IMG/VR virus record: IMGVR_UViG_3300035034_001947
Location: 1-26,407 of that record
Length of the DNA stretch: 26,407 bases
Source of the DNA: a virus
Direction: 5' to 3' (one strand)
The notes below the pieces were generated by a model. It saw only the letters and a list, made by a program, of their open reading frames with translations, did no database searches and was not told the DNA's origin. Both the position numbers and the translations under genes were made by a program. Positions 9,304-16,413 of the stretch are shown in pieces (the stretch's first letter is position 1; the number at the start of each line of letters is the position of its first letter).

Positions 9304-9723
9304 TTAAGCTACCATATCTGCTTCTTGTGCAGCAGATAAGTTATCTAAATCGTTAGCTCTTACGATTTTCTCTCTACCATACTTGTTTAATAAAGAAGAA
9401 AATGTTTGAATATTAGGCTTATTCATTTTGATTTTACCGTTATTCATATTGATTTCTACTTTATCAAGCTCTTGTTCAATTAATATTGTAATAGATTCTT
9501 TATCTAATTTATCAAATAATGTTTCGTTGAAAATTACTACCATTTCTTTATTTAAAAGAACCTGATACATCTCAGATAGTTTTTTAATATCTACTACCTT
9601 TTTTAACTTATCATCATTTAAGTAAGTGAATCCAATTTTGATTGGGAAACTTTTTGTGTTATAGATTTCTTGAAAATTTTCAATGATGTCTTCTGACAAT
9701 TCTGTATATCTTTCGCTATTCAT
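9304..9723 (-). CDS. Phage metallopeptidase-like protein lacking the zinc motif
   Basis: A 139-aa protein. Residues about 62-115 (VVIFNETLFDKLDKESITIL ... IEQELDKVEINMNNGKI ... NIQTFSSLLNKYG) follow the layout I know from the phage putative-metallopeptidase family: a hydrophobic strand, a 'LDxxxxxxLLxHELxH' helix, a short acidic strand pair, and 'HDvxxFxxiixxyG'. Here HExxH has become QELDK, and the later HD is PN, so zinc binding and catalysis should be lost. Related non-catalytic proteins are common among tailed phages and their role is not known to me. It lies between a small membrane protein and the 244-aa helical protein in the minus-strand late region. The start is ATG with an A-rich leader. 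Confidence 0.6.
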   Translation of the reverse strand: MNSERYTELSEDIIENFQEIYNTKSFPIKIGFTYLNDDKLKKVVDIKKLSEMYQVLLNKEMVVIFNETLFDKLDKESITILIEQELDKVEINMNNGKIKMNKPNIQTFSSLLNKYGREKIVRANDLDNLSAAQEADMVA

Positions 9724-9767
9724 AATAATTTGTTTTTTTAAGTCTTATTACAAATAATGAAAAAAGT

Positions 9768-10178
9768 TTACAAAAAATTTAAAAAAAAGTAAATACCCGA
9801 TCCTAATAATAACGAAGAAAAGATGATTGTATTCCTGAAAAGCCTTTCTGTTCTAAAACCCTTAAACCCAAATACTATTAAATAATTAGTTTCATCTATC
9901 TGAGTAATATCCCACACACCCACGAATTCAATTAAGTTACTGTTGATAAATATCTTTTCGCACATGTTTATATGCTCTTTAATATATTTCTCTGCTAAAT
10001 TTTTACCGTATTTCTCCACATCTTTGTCGCAATTACATACAGTATAGAATCTTTTTGCTTTGTCTAATCTTAATTGAACAGTATTCTTTTTATCAAGAAT
10101 CGCAATCTTCTTTTGTTTCACTATCCTTAAATAGTCAAATAATAATTTTAGTTTTTTAAAAAATGATAAGTCTTTCAT
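9768..10178 (-). CDS. Small protein with C-terminal membrane anchor
   Basis: I do not recognise this protein. It is 136 residues: a basic N-terminal helix (MKDLSFFKKLKLLFDYLRIVKQKK), a middle part with CNCDKDVEKYGKNLAEKYIKEH (about 48-69) and a beta-like section (EFVGVWDITQIDETNYLIVFGFKG), then a clear hydrophobic helix at the C-terminus (about residues 117-136, TIIFSSLLLGSGIYFFLNFL). The layout suggests a tail-anchored membrane protein with its body in the cytoplasm. It could also be a virion protein with a hydrophobic end. It lies 36 bases below the tape-measure-like gene, with an ATATATAT-type stretch in front of the start. Confidence 0.6.
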   Translation of the reverse strand: MKDLSFFKKLKLLFDYLRIVKQKKIAILDKKNTVQLRLDKAKRFYTVCNCDKDVEKYGKNLAEKYIKEHINMCEKIFINSNLIEFVGVWDITQIDETNYLIVFGFKGFRTERLFRNTIIFSSLLLGSGIYFFLNFL

Positions 10179-10214
10179 AACAAGAATATATATAATTGAA
10201 AACTTCTTCCCTCG

Positions 10215-12317
10215 TTAATATTCTAATTTAGGTTCTTCATCAGTACCCATATTACCTAACATAGCACCTATACCTGAGTTAGTACTAATCAATGCTTCTA
10301 GTCTTTGGTTCATTTTCTTTAATTCGTTTAACATCTCACTATTATCATCAGGTTCAGTTAATCCTTTTAGTTCTTGTATTAAGTTTCCTGTTTCTATGAT
10401 CTGTCTAGTAACTATTTCTGCGTCTGCTGATGCTCTCATACCTGTTACTTTATCTAATACTTGTACAATACCTTCTATTCTATCACTATCTATATCAACA
10501 TCATTAATAGATTCTAATCCTGTTGCTAACATTTCGATACCTTTACCTGTCATAAAAATTTCTTTATGGAATTCTGATAAGTTTTTCAATTGATCCGTTA
10601 ATCCATCACCCGTAAAGAAATCACCTATTCCTTTTATTATTGATCCTGCTGTCATAGCTGCAAGACCCCCACCAATTGCTAGTAAACCTGCGCCTACTTG
10701 TAATAAATTACCACCATCTACTTGACTAAGACTTAAAATTGATTCTGTAACAGTTTTAAATACTCCCATTATACCCTTAGCTATCTTATCAATTATACCA
10801 CCAACTGAATCTAATACAGTTGCTATTGAATCGCCTACTGCTCTAAACACATCACCTACTTTACCTAAAACACCACCAATTTTCTCTAATACTGTACCAA
10901 TAGCTAATATTATATTATCAATTTGTCCCACAGCAAACTTCATATAATCCATTATTTGTTCAAAGTAAGGGAAGAATGAATTTATGATTGTTTCTAAGAA
11001 GTTACCTAACGTTGGTATAATAGCATTTATGAACTTAGCCAATGGTGGTAATATTTTAGTCATAAATGCTCCTGCTATACTAACTAATATAGGTAAGAAA
11101 TTTTTAGCGAATTTAATTACTGCTCCACCTACTACATTCACAAAATAAGCTATAGCATCTGATATAGTATAAAAGAAATCAGGTTTAATAAAGGATAATA
11201 ACCAAGATGCTGCTACAAGTGCTGCTGCTACAATTACTAGTCCTATAGCCCCTGGGATTACAAACTGTAAACCAATCGCCCCCAATATAGCAACAGGTAT
11301 TGCTAATAATAACATAGTAACACTAAATGATAATGCCCAATTAAGTGGAATTGGATTTTCCCAATTACCATGTGCTAACATCATCGATGATAATGTTAAC
11401 GCCCCTGCTACTAAAACAAGAGCTAATGATCCCATTAATACATTTCCTAATCCTACCTTACCTAATATGAATAGTGGTATGGATATAAATAATGCTATGG
11501 CAGCTAAAGCTAATCCCTGTTGTACTAAATTCCATAATTTAGATCCATCAATTTCTTGGGCATATTGTAAAATATGACTTGATGCCATAATCGCTGCTGA
11601 TATACCTATTAATGCTAATGGTAACATAATGATAGATTTCGCTTTCATCTTACCCGAAGCCTCAATAGCCTTACTAAATCCTAATGCGAACATCAAAGTA
11701 AACGTAGCTGCTATACCTAAGAATGTCATAAATTGATATGGTTCTATTTTAGGAATAAGTGCCATTAATGCTCCTGTTACTACAACTGCACCACTCATAG
11801 CAATCAATGCTAACCCAATACTTAAAGCTTCTGCGGGATTTGGAACACCTGCTTCCATTATCTTAGCTAACGCCATCCCCATTAAGGTCATAGAGAAACT
11901 TATAGCGACGATCAACGGTATATCGAACTTACTAGGGTCAATTATATTAAAAGCTGCCCCAAGTGCTAATACAGCCCCTGCGATGAGTATAATAGAACCC
12001 ACCCCTTGTTTTATTTTATCAATATTACTACTCTCTCCTGACTTTTCAAATACACCACCCTCTTTTCCTTTATTTTCTTGTTTTCGGATATTCATAAAAT
12101 CCTCTTGGTTCTTGATGATTTTCTGTGTATCTTCTTTGATCTTATTAATACCGTCTTGTATACTTTTAACTCTTTTAGAAAGAGAATCTTTACCAAAAAG
12201 ATTAGACATAAAACTACCTGTAGTAGCTTTCTGTTGGTTCTGTTTCTTTAGTTCCTCTACAAGTGTATCAATGGCATCACCGAAGTTAGATAAGGCTTTG
12301 ATCGTCTTTTTTTCCAT
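10215..12317 (-). CDS. Probable tail tape-measure protein
   Basis: A 700-aa protein with a charged, coiled-coil-like N-terminus (about 1-95, with repeated K/E/Q helices), a long hydrophobic centre (about 105-540) made of many Ala/Ile/Leu/Gly-rich helices, and a hydrophilic C-terminus with helical segments (ESINDVDIDSDRIEGIVQVLDK). This is the usual build of tape-measure proteins, which sit inside the tail tube, set its length, and can enter the host membrane. At roughly 1.5 angstrom per residue, 700 residues would give a tail near 100 nm. It lies downstream of the tail tube and gp26-like genes, a normal place. It could instead be another multi-helix virion membrane protein. The start is three bases after an AT-rich late motif. 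Confidence 0.55.
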   Translation of the reverse strand: MEKKTIKALSNFGDAIDTLVEELKKQNQQKATTGSFMSNLFGKDSLSKRVKSIQDGINKIKEDTQKIIKNQEDFMNIRKQENKGKEGGVFEKSGESSNIDKIKQGVGSIILIAGAVLALGAAFNIIDPSKFDIPLIVAISFSMTLMGMALAKIMEAGVPNPAEALSIGLALIAMSGAVVVTGALMALIPKIEPYQFMTFLGIAATFTLMFALGFSKAIEASGKMKAKSIIMLPLALIGISAAIMASSHILQYAQEIDGSKLWNLVQQGLALAAIALFISIPLFILGKVGLGNVLMGSLALVLVAGALTLSSMMLAHGNWENPIPLNWALSFSVTMLLLAIPVAILGAIGLQFVIPGAIGLVIVAAALVAASWLLSFIKPDFFYTISDAIAYFVNVVGGAVIKFAKNFLPILVSIAGAFMTKILPPLAKFINAIIPTLGNFLETIINSFFPYFEQIMDYMKFAVGQIDNIILAIGTVLEKIGGVLGKVGDVFRAVGDSIATVLDSVGGIIDKIAKGIMGVFKTVTESILSLSQVDGGNLLQVGAGLLAIGGGLAAMTAGSIIKGIGDFFTGDGLTDQLKNLSEFHKEIFMTGKGIEMLATGLESINDVDIDSDRIEGIVQVLDKVTGMRASADAEIVTRQIIETGNLIQELKGLTEPDDNSEMLNELKKMNQRLEALISTNSGIGAMLGNMGTDEEPKLEY

Positions 12318-12364
12318 AAACTATATATTAAAAATAATCAGATACGAACTTTAATATATACTAT
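12318..12364. promoter_or_regulatory. Divergent promoter region with mirrored late motifs
   Basis: This 47-base gap holds TTTAATATATAGT on the minus strand (12320-12332) and TTTAATATATAC on the plus strand (12350-12361), facing away from each other. Each ends three bases before its gene's ATG. The mirrored arrangement is the clearest support that this motif is a real expression signal in the phage. Confidence 0.55.
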
Positions 12365-13096
12365 ATGAAATATTTAAAACTATACGAAAACTTTAACAGT
12401 GGTAACAAAGCTGACTTCAAACTGATATTCAAAGTGAGTGACAGTGAAGGTGAATTAACAACAATGAACAGAGAAACTGCTGTTGAATCATTATTCGAAA
12501 AAGAGTATGTAGGATTCAGAGGTGATTTTTCTTTCATAGACGAAGATCTAAATAAGCATTTATTTAAAATAAAAGTCAATGAAATTGATGAAGATAATGT
12601 AGAAGTTGAGGTGTTCTTACTACAAGGAGATAAGAATATTTTAAAAGAAGGTTTATCTAAAAGCCTAAGTGATATGTTTTATTATGATTATGAATTAGCT
12701 ACTAAAGTAGATTTAGATTTTTATGAATCAATTAAAGAATCTAATCACCAAACACCTGATAGTGGTGACGTAAATGCCCCTGGTTATGGACAAGGTGCGC
12801 ACGTTGGTAATTGGGGAGTAAATTATGGAAACCCATCTAAAGGAGTAAGAGGACATTTCGGTGAAAAGGGAGATAAAACTGATCCTAATTTACCATTTAA
12901 ACAAAAGGGTCTTGGTATTGATATGCCTCATGCTATATATGATCCTGTTGAAGATATATATTTACACGAAGATGAAGTAGCTGATCTACTTAGACAATAT
13001 GATATTAAAGCTAAACAAAAGTCTGAAAAACCAATGACATTCAGAGGGATTAATTCTAGTGTTATAAAGTTTATTAGAAATTATTTAAAGTATTAA
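12365..13096 (+). CDS. Unknown phage protein with MKYLKLYENFN leader (243 aa)
   Basis: A 243-aa protein. The N-terminus MKYLKLYENFNSG resembles short leaders ('MKxxKxFExF') shared by otherwise unrelated proteins in T4-like phages; in T4 such leaders on internal proteins target them into the prohead and are cut off. Whether it does this here is inference. Residues about 15-100 are an acidic alpha/beta domain; about 125-175 are Gly/Asn-rich and probably flexible (DVNAPGYGQGAHVGNWGVNYG); the C-terminus is basic. No catalytic motif is visible. It is a lone plus-strand gene between minus-strand tail genes, with its own motif upstream, and its stop overlaps the stop of the convergent membrane-protein gene by four bases. 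Confidence 0.6.
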   Translation: MKYLKLYENFNSGNKADFKLIFKVSDSEGELTTMNRETAVESLFEKEYVGFRGDFSFIDEDLNKHLFKIKVNEIDEDNVEVEVFLLQGDKNILKEGLSKSLSDMFYYDYELATKVDLDFYESIKESNHQTPDSGDVNAPGYGQGAHVGNWGVNYGNPSKGVRGHFGEKGDKTDPNLPFKQKGLGIDMPHAIYDPVEDIYLHEDEVADLLRQYDIKAKQKSEKPMTFRGINSSVIKFIRNYLKY

Positions 13097-13536
13097 TCTT
13101 CTTGTTTCTTATCTAATTCAACATCATCATTATTTTTATTAGTCTTAACATAGTTAATAGACCTTTTATTATGATCAAGTTTAATCATACCAAATGTTAG
13201 TTTATTAAGTAGGACTCCAAATAGAACGATGAATACATCTTGTAAAGATAGTGTTATAATAAAAGATTGTAACAGTGAAACAACTGTTTCAACACTTATC
13301 CCACCCGTACCTATGAAAGTATATGCTAATATAAGTAAAAATCCCGTAAATGGTGCAGCAGATAACTTTACTTTATTAAGTAGTTTTTCATACCATTTAA
13401 AGTTATTTGTGTACTTAATACCCACTAAAATGGTTATATATGCTAAAATATAGTGTAAATTGAACACGAATAAGTATTCACTTATACCATATACTATAAA
13501 GTCATAAAAATCGTTTATTAGTGTAGTTATTTCCAT
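13093..13536 (-). CDS. Membrane protein with about three helices, holin candidate
   Basis: A 147-aa protein with hydrophobic helices at roughly residues 15-40, 55-80 and 83-110 (ISEYLFVFNLHYILAYITIL; FTGFLLILAYTFIGTGG; LLQSFIITLSLQDVFIVLFGVL), followed by a strongly charged soluble tail (KTNKNNDDVELDKKQED). Size, number of helices and a charged C-terminus fit class I holins, but no lysis enzyme lies next to it, so this is only a candidate. It sits between the small protein after gp26 and the tape-measure region. The start follows an AT-rich late motif at 13542-13554. Confidence 0.55.
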   Translation of the reverse strand: MEITTLINDFYDFIVYGISEYLFVFNLHYILAYITILVGIKYTNNFKWYEKLLNKVKLSAAPFTGFLLILAYTFIGTGGISVETVVSLLQSFIITLSLQDVFIVLFGVLLNKLTFGMIKLDHNKRSINYVKTNKNNDDVELDKKQED

Positions 13537-13541
13537 CGTAC

Positions 13542-13554
13542 ACTATATATTAAA
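13542..13554 (-). promoter_or_regulatory. AT-rich late motif before the membrane-protein gene
   Basis: On the minus strand this reads TTTAATATATAGT and ends six bases before the ATG at 13536. It matches the motif before the tape-measure-like gene exactly. Promoter function is inferred. Confidence 0.45.
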
Positions 13555-13959
13555 TTAGGATTTGAATTTGTTAGCCATACCACTTATCTTATTAAGATAA
13601 CTACTAGGGTTAGCAGACTTATTTTGACTTTGGTTTTTCTGTTTTTCTTCTTGTTTTTTCCTTTCGTCTTTCTCTTCCTCAGCTAGTTTGTTAGCAATAT
13701 CGACATACCTTTCATATCTCCAAAAAGCCATTCTTTCTATTTCACCAATAGACAAGCCACCTTTAGATCTAATAGACAATAACCACATATTTCGATTAAG
13801 TGCTTCATCATCTATCATAAATAAGGAGAAGTATTCTTTTAAGAAATTGCATTCTGCTTTTAATTTAGTACCCTCAGCGACTTCTTTTTTATGTAAGGAA
13901 AGTATCAAAGGCATCATGTTGAACGAATAGCCCACTAAACCCTTTGGGAAATATCTCAT
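13555..13959 (-). CDS. Small protein overlapping gp26-like gene, possible tail-assembly chaperone
   Basis: About 134 residues, starting MRYFPKGLVG. The start at 13959 is chosen because AGGAGG lies nine bases before it, the strongest ribosome site in the window, inside the upstream gene; a frame start at 13980 lacks one. It overlaps the gp26-like gene by 71 bases. Residues about 40-90 are a helical domain (NFLKEYFSLFMIDDEALNRN ... GEIERMAFWRYERYVDIANK) and the rest is a charged Lys/Glu/Gln-rich coiled coil ending NKISGMANKFKS. A small helical protein between tail tube and tape measure, overlapping its neighbour, recalls G/GT-type tail chaperones or T4 gp51; sequence alone does not decide between them. 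Confidence 0.55.
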   Translation of the reverse strand: MRYFPKGLVGYSFNMMPLILSLHKKEVAEGTKLKAECNFLKEYFSLFMIDDEALNRNMWLLSIRSKGGLSIGEIERMAFWRYERYVDIANKLAEEEKDERKKQEEKQKNQSQNKSANPSSYLNKISGMANKFKS

Positions 13960-14800
13960 CAGAGCGGACCTCCTGACCACTCTGATTATCTATCATTTTT
14001 ACCCCTTTGATACCAAACGTCATCTTTTCTGCAGCACCGTTTAAGAATTGGAACATTTCTATATCCATTTCACCAAATTCCTTCAATTTCTTTTCGATAC
14101 CTTCTTGAGTAATACTTAATCTATTCGGTAATGTGAAAGGTATTATTTTTAAGAAACTTTGGTTTAATACTTTTCTTTTTTTAGTTTGGTCTACCATATA
14201 ATCAGTAAATGATTTTTGGACACCTAAGGTTGGGGGAGACATTTCGACCTCACCCATTTGTGTAGTAAATATAAATTTACCTTCTTCTTTTCTGTAATAT
14301 TTTTTTAACTTGTCGTCCATTTTATAAAATTCAAAGTTTTTTCTCTGAATAGGAATCTGAACATTATCTACCTCAATATATAGATCTTTCCCCTTTTGGA
14401 AAGTAAGTTCTCTTATAACAAATAGTAAATACCATCTATCTCCGTCCTTCAAATGAGTATATGGCATTTTATCTCCTGTTGGTGATATTAAAAATACACA
14501 AGATGATACTAAGTGATTTACTTTTTCGTATACATCATACATATTAGTATCATCAACCATACTATAAGCTTGTATCTCAGATACTTTAGCGGGTCTTACC
14601 TTAACCGTAGTCCCTGCAGGATAAAAATCTCTACATGGTAACTCACTAATATCTATCCCAATAAAATCTAAATCTTTTACTGATCCTAGGTCTTTTATTT
14701 CTTCTTTATTACTTTCTTCTACTTTAGGTTTATTATCTGCATGATCTTTCTGATCAAGAAATTCCTTTAAATATTCTTCTGATGAACTCTGTGTTGCCAT
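13889..14800 (-). CDS. T4 gp26-like baseplate hub protein
   Basis: A 303-aa protein. After a disordered charged N-terminus (1-45), the core starts DFIGIDISELPCRDFYPAGTTVKVRPAKVSEIQAYS, the 'LP..G.FYP.Gt.v.vRp.t..E' opening known from the T4 baseplate (gp26) family. It continues with the family's 'D..N.yDvye.vn.l..sCv' and 'kDGDRWYLLFVIRELTFQKG' segments. The Cys-rich finger present in many members is absent: DLYIEVDNVQIPI replaces it. In T4 the gp26 protein belongs to the hub at the centre of the baseplate. The C-terminal third (about 210-303) is mostly helical and ends with GFSGLFVQHDAFDTFLT. It follows the tail tube gene, separated by a terminator, and overlaps the next gene. Confidence 0.6.
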   Translation of the reverse strand: MATQSSSEEYLKEFLDQKDHADNKPKVEESNKEEIKDLGSVKDLDFIGIDISELPCRDFYPAGTTVKVRPAKVSEIQAYSMVDDTNMYDVYEKVNHLVSSCVFLISPTGDKMPYTHLKDGDRWYLLFVIRELTFQKGKDLYIEVDNVQIPIQRKNFEFYKMDDKLKKYYRKEEGKFIFTTQMGEVEMSPPTLGVQKSFTDYMVDQTKKRKVLNQSFLKIIPFTLPNRLSITQEGIEKKLKEFGEMDIEMFQFLNGAAEKMTFGIKGVKMIDNQSGQEVRSDEIFPKGFSGLFVQHDAFDTFLT

Positions 14801-14884
14801 ACTTGTATTTTATATTTTAATCTATATAGTTTTTTAGCTATACTTCCTATTATATTAAAAGGGGGTGAAATGTTTTATAAAAAT

Positions 14885-14915
14885 AAAAAAGGAGCGAAAA
14901 TATTTCGCTCCTTTT
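14885..14915. terminator. Rho-independent terminator after tail tube gene
   Basis: Perfect nine-base stem GGAGCGAAA (14891-14899) and TTTCGCTCC (14903-14911) with a three-base loop. The A-run upstream gives U's on the minus-strand transcript, so it ends the tail tube message and separates it from the gp26-like gene. Confidence 0.85.
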
Positions 14916-14948
14916 CAAAAAAAAAAAATAGGAATATGAATAAGCTAT

Positions 14949-15581
14949 TTATGTGCCATATACATTACCAATATCAGATGTATCAAGATCTACTCTTTCA
15001 TCTGTCCAATAGTCTACTACAAATTCTGCATTTACGTCAGTAAGTATTGAAGTAGTATCACTCCAATCAACAGAATCTAAATATCCTCCGATGTTTTTGA
15101 TTTGACAGTTATGTAAAGTAATTCTTCTAATTACGAAACCTTTTCTGTCGTGATGGTTGATTACAATTGTACCAACGATGTCTCTCTTATAAGCGAGTGT
15201 ACCGTTTTGTGAGTTCCAAGCTAAATCATACCATGCTCTTAATGCGTTATAGTTAAATACATCACCTGCGTTTCCGACATTTACGTTGAACTTAATATTA
15301 AGTCCATCGATTGATGTATTTTCAGGCATTGTTAAGAACATTCTAGTACTGTACTTGAAACGTTGTTCCTGTGTTCCTAATGCTTTGTGTACTTCGATTC
15401 CTTCAACGCTTGTTGCGTTTTCTAAAAGAAGAAGTGGGTCTCTACCCTGATCTTGCACGATTGTAGGTAGTACAAATGTTACTTCAAATAACGATGGATA
15501 AACAGGTTCGAATATCTGCTCGGTATTTGGGTGTGTTGACCCGTGTGAGTTTACTTGTGAGAAGTGTGGTAAAGGTGACAT
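14949..15581 (-). CDS. 19: Tail tube protein (T4 gp19-like)
   Basis: A 210-aa protein of the T4 gp19/tail-tube type, building the inner tube of the contractile tail. After a short N-terminal arm (MSPLPHFSQVNSHG) comes EPVYPSLFEVTFVLP, the 'DP.....F.V.f' entry strand, then an EGIEVHKALGTQEQRFKYSTR strand pair, the helix FNYNALRAWYDLAWN, and closing strands ending DVNAEFVVDYWTDE. Length is close to T4 gp19 (163 aa) plus a terminal extension. It could in principle be the related tube-terminating gp54, but the length and its own strong terminator and promoter motif fit the abundant tube protein. In T4 gene 19 directly follows the sheath gene; here about 4.1 kb of accessory DNA separates them. Confidence 0.75.
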   Translation of the reverse strand: MSPLPHFSQVNSHGSTHPNTEQIFEPVYPSLFEVTFVLPTIVQDQGRDPLLLLENATSVEGIEVHKALGTQEQRFKYSTRMFLTMPENTSIDGLNIKFNVNVGNAGDVFNYNALRAWYDLAWNSQNGTLAYKRDIVGTIVINHHDRKGFVIRRITLHNCQIKNIGGYLDSVDWSDTTSILTDVNAEFVVDYWTDERVDLDTSDIGNVYGT

Positions 15582-15611
15582 ATATCTTAATTTTTTTTTA
15601 TTTTCTATACT

Positions 15612-15624
15612 CTATATATTAAAA
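15612..15624 (-). promoter_or_regulatory. AT-rich late motif before tail tube gene
   Basis: On the minus strand this reads TTTTAATATATAG, 30 bases before the tail tube ATG. It also encodes the last residues (NFNI) and stop of the endonuclease relic, so the relic's frame ends in the tail tube gene's signal. Confidence 0.45.
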
Positions 15625-15893
15625 TTAATACTTTCCATTAACTCTATAACCTCTTTATTATAAGGGATTCTTATTAATTTTATATTGTTTTCTTGACAAT
15701 ATTTTGTTTTTATATTGTCTCTTTTTTTAATATCCTTAAGTGTTTTTATTCCTCCAAAAAAATCTACAGGTTTATAATGTTGGATACCATCATATTCTAT
15801 ACACATATCATAATTAGTTTTATCATATTTATATAAACCTTTGTGTACACTATCCACCTTAGATATAAATTTTTCATTGGTTAATTTTCTCAT
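15612..15893 (-). pseudogene. Internally deleted homing-endonuclease relic
   Basis: A 93-aa frame. Its N-terminus (TNEKFISKVDSVHKGLYKYD, then KTNYD) is the start of a well-known phage endonuclease layout, 'F..k...iH...YdYskvnY', and its C-terminus (MCIEYDGIQHYKPVDFFGG, IKTLKDIKKRDNIKTKYC, NNIKLIRIPY) is the end of the nuclease domain. In full-length members well over 50 residues, including the 'D.YlP' strand with a catalytic aspartate, lie between these two parts; here they are joined directly after NYD. The frame is open but very likely inactive. A short functional version is less likely. It faces the plus-strand cassette and ends in the tail tube promoter motif. Confidence 0.7.
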
Positions 15894-15938
15894 AAAATAT
15901 ATATTATTTTATAAAAGTGTTTTTTTACTATATACTAC
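15894..15938. promoter_or_regulatory. Divergent AT-rich intergenic region before accessory cassette
   Basis: This 45-base gap lies between the relic (minus) and the zinc-ribbon gene (plus). The minus side reads AATAATATATATTTT, four bases or fewer before the ATG; the plus side reads TTACTATATACTAC directly before ATG. No TTTG/TAnnTTTG promoter is visible. Probably the start region of the plus-strand cassette. Confidence 0.35.
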
Positions 15939-16109
15939 ATGGAAAGTAAAGTAATATGTAGTAAATGTAGTTGGTCATGGGAAATAAAGTCCGATGATGA
16001 TCATCCTTATTTATGTCATAAGTGCGGGTTTGATAATGAGAAAAAAATCTTTAACTTTGACGAATATAATAAATGGATGAAACAACATTTAGATGAAAGA
16101 AAAGATTAA
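15939..16109 (+). CDS. Small zinc-ribbon protein (56 aa)
   Basis: A 56-aa protein starting MESKVICSKCSWSWEIK, with two knuckles: CSKC (residues 7-10) and CHKC (26-29), followed by GFDN. This is a rubredoxin-like zinc ribbon of a type I recall as a stand-alone protein or C-terminal tail ('C..CGWSW......PY.CHKCG.DN') in flavobacterial phages. The tail (FDEYNKWMKQHLDERKD) is helical. Its DNA or protein partner is unknown. It opens the plus-strand cassette; the ATG of the next gene lies inside its last codons, within TTAGATGAA (17-base overlap), so translation is probably coupled. Confidence 0.75.
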   Translation: MESKVICSKCSWSWEIKSDDDHPYLCHKCGFDNEKKIFNFDEYNKWMKQHLDERKD

Positions 16110-16413
16110 GCTGACTATACCTATAATAAAAATGATTGATTCTAATTTTCAATATTTTTGGTATAATGTAAACACAAAAAATTCTGCTAGGCTTAGTTGG
16201 TCAAAAAAAGGGATGTTCTGTCAAATAACAGTCAAAATGAATGATCACCCTTACCATGAGACAAAGATACATAACATTATTAGTATTATATTAGACCAAA
16301 AACACATTGAATTTTATGATATTAACGATAAACTCATGGGGGATATGGATTTTAATATCGATATAGAAAAAATAATCAAAAGAGATCTCATTTTAAATTC
16401 TTTACTATCATGA
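16093..16413 (+). CDS. Tandem paralogue array, member A (106 aa)
   Basis: Unknown function. It is 106 residues, alpha/beta, basic, without membrane segment. The C-terminus (NIDIEKIIKRDLILNSLLS) is nearly the same as that of member D (DIEKIIKRDQIINNLI), which is the evidence that they belong to one family; the rest is diverged and shorter. The start overlaps the zinc-ribbon gene by 17 bases, and its stop overlaps the next start in ATGA (four bases), so the cassette is read as one coupled message. No catalytic residues are recognisable. Confidence 0.65.
   Translation: MKEKIKLTIPIIKMIDSNFQYFWYNVNTKNSARLSWSKKGMFCQITVKMNDHPYHETKIHNIISIILDQKHIEFYDINDKLMGDMDFNIDIEKIIKRDLILNSLLS

Noticed and set aside
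11983-12354. Plus-strand 123-aa hydrophobic frame
   Set aside because: It mirrors the coding sequence of the tape-measure-like protein and has no independent support.
13980-13980. Start at 13980 for the small gene after gp26
   Set aside because: The ATG at 13959 has a perfect AGGAGG nine bases upstream; the 13980 start has no such site.
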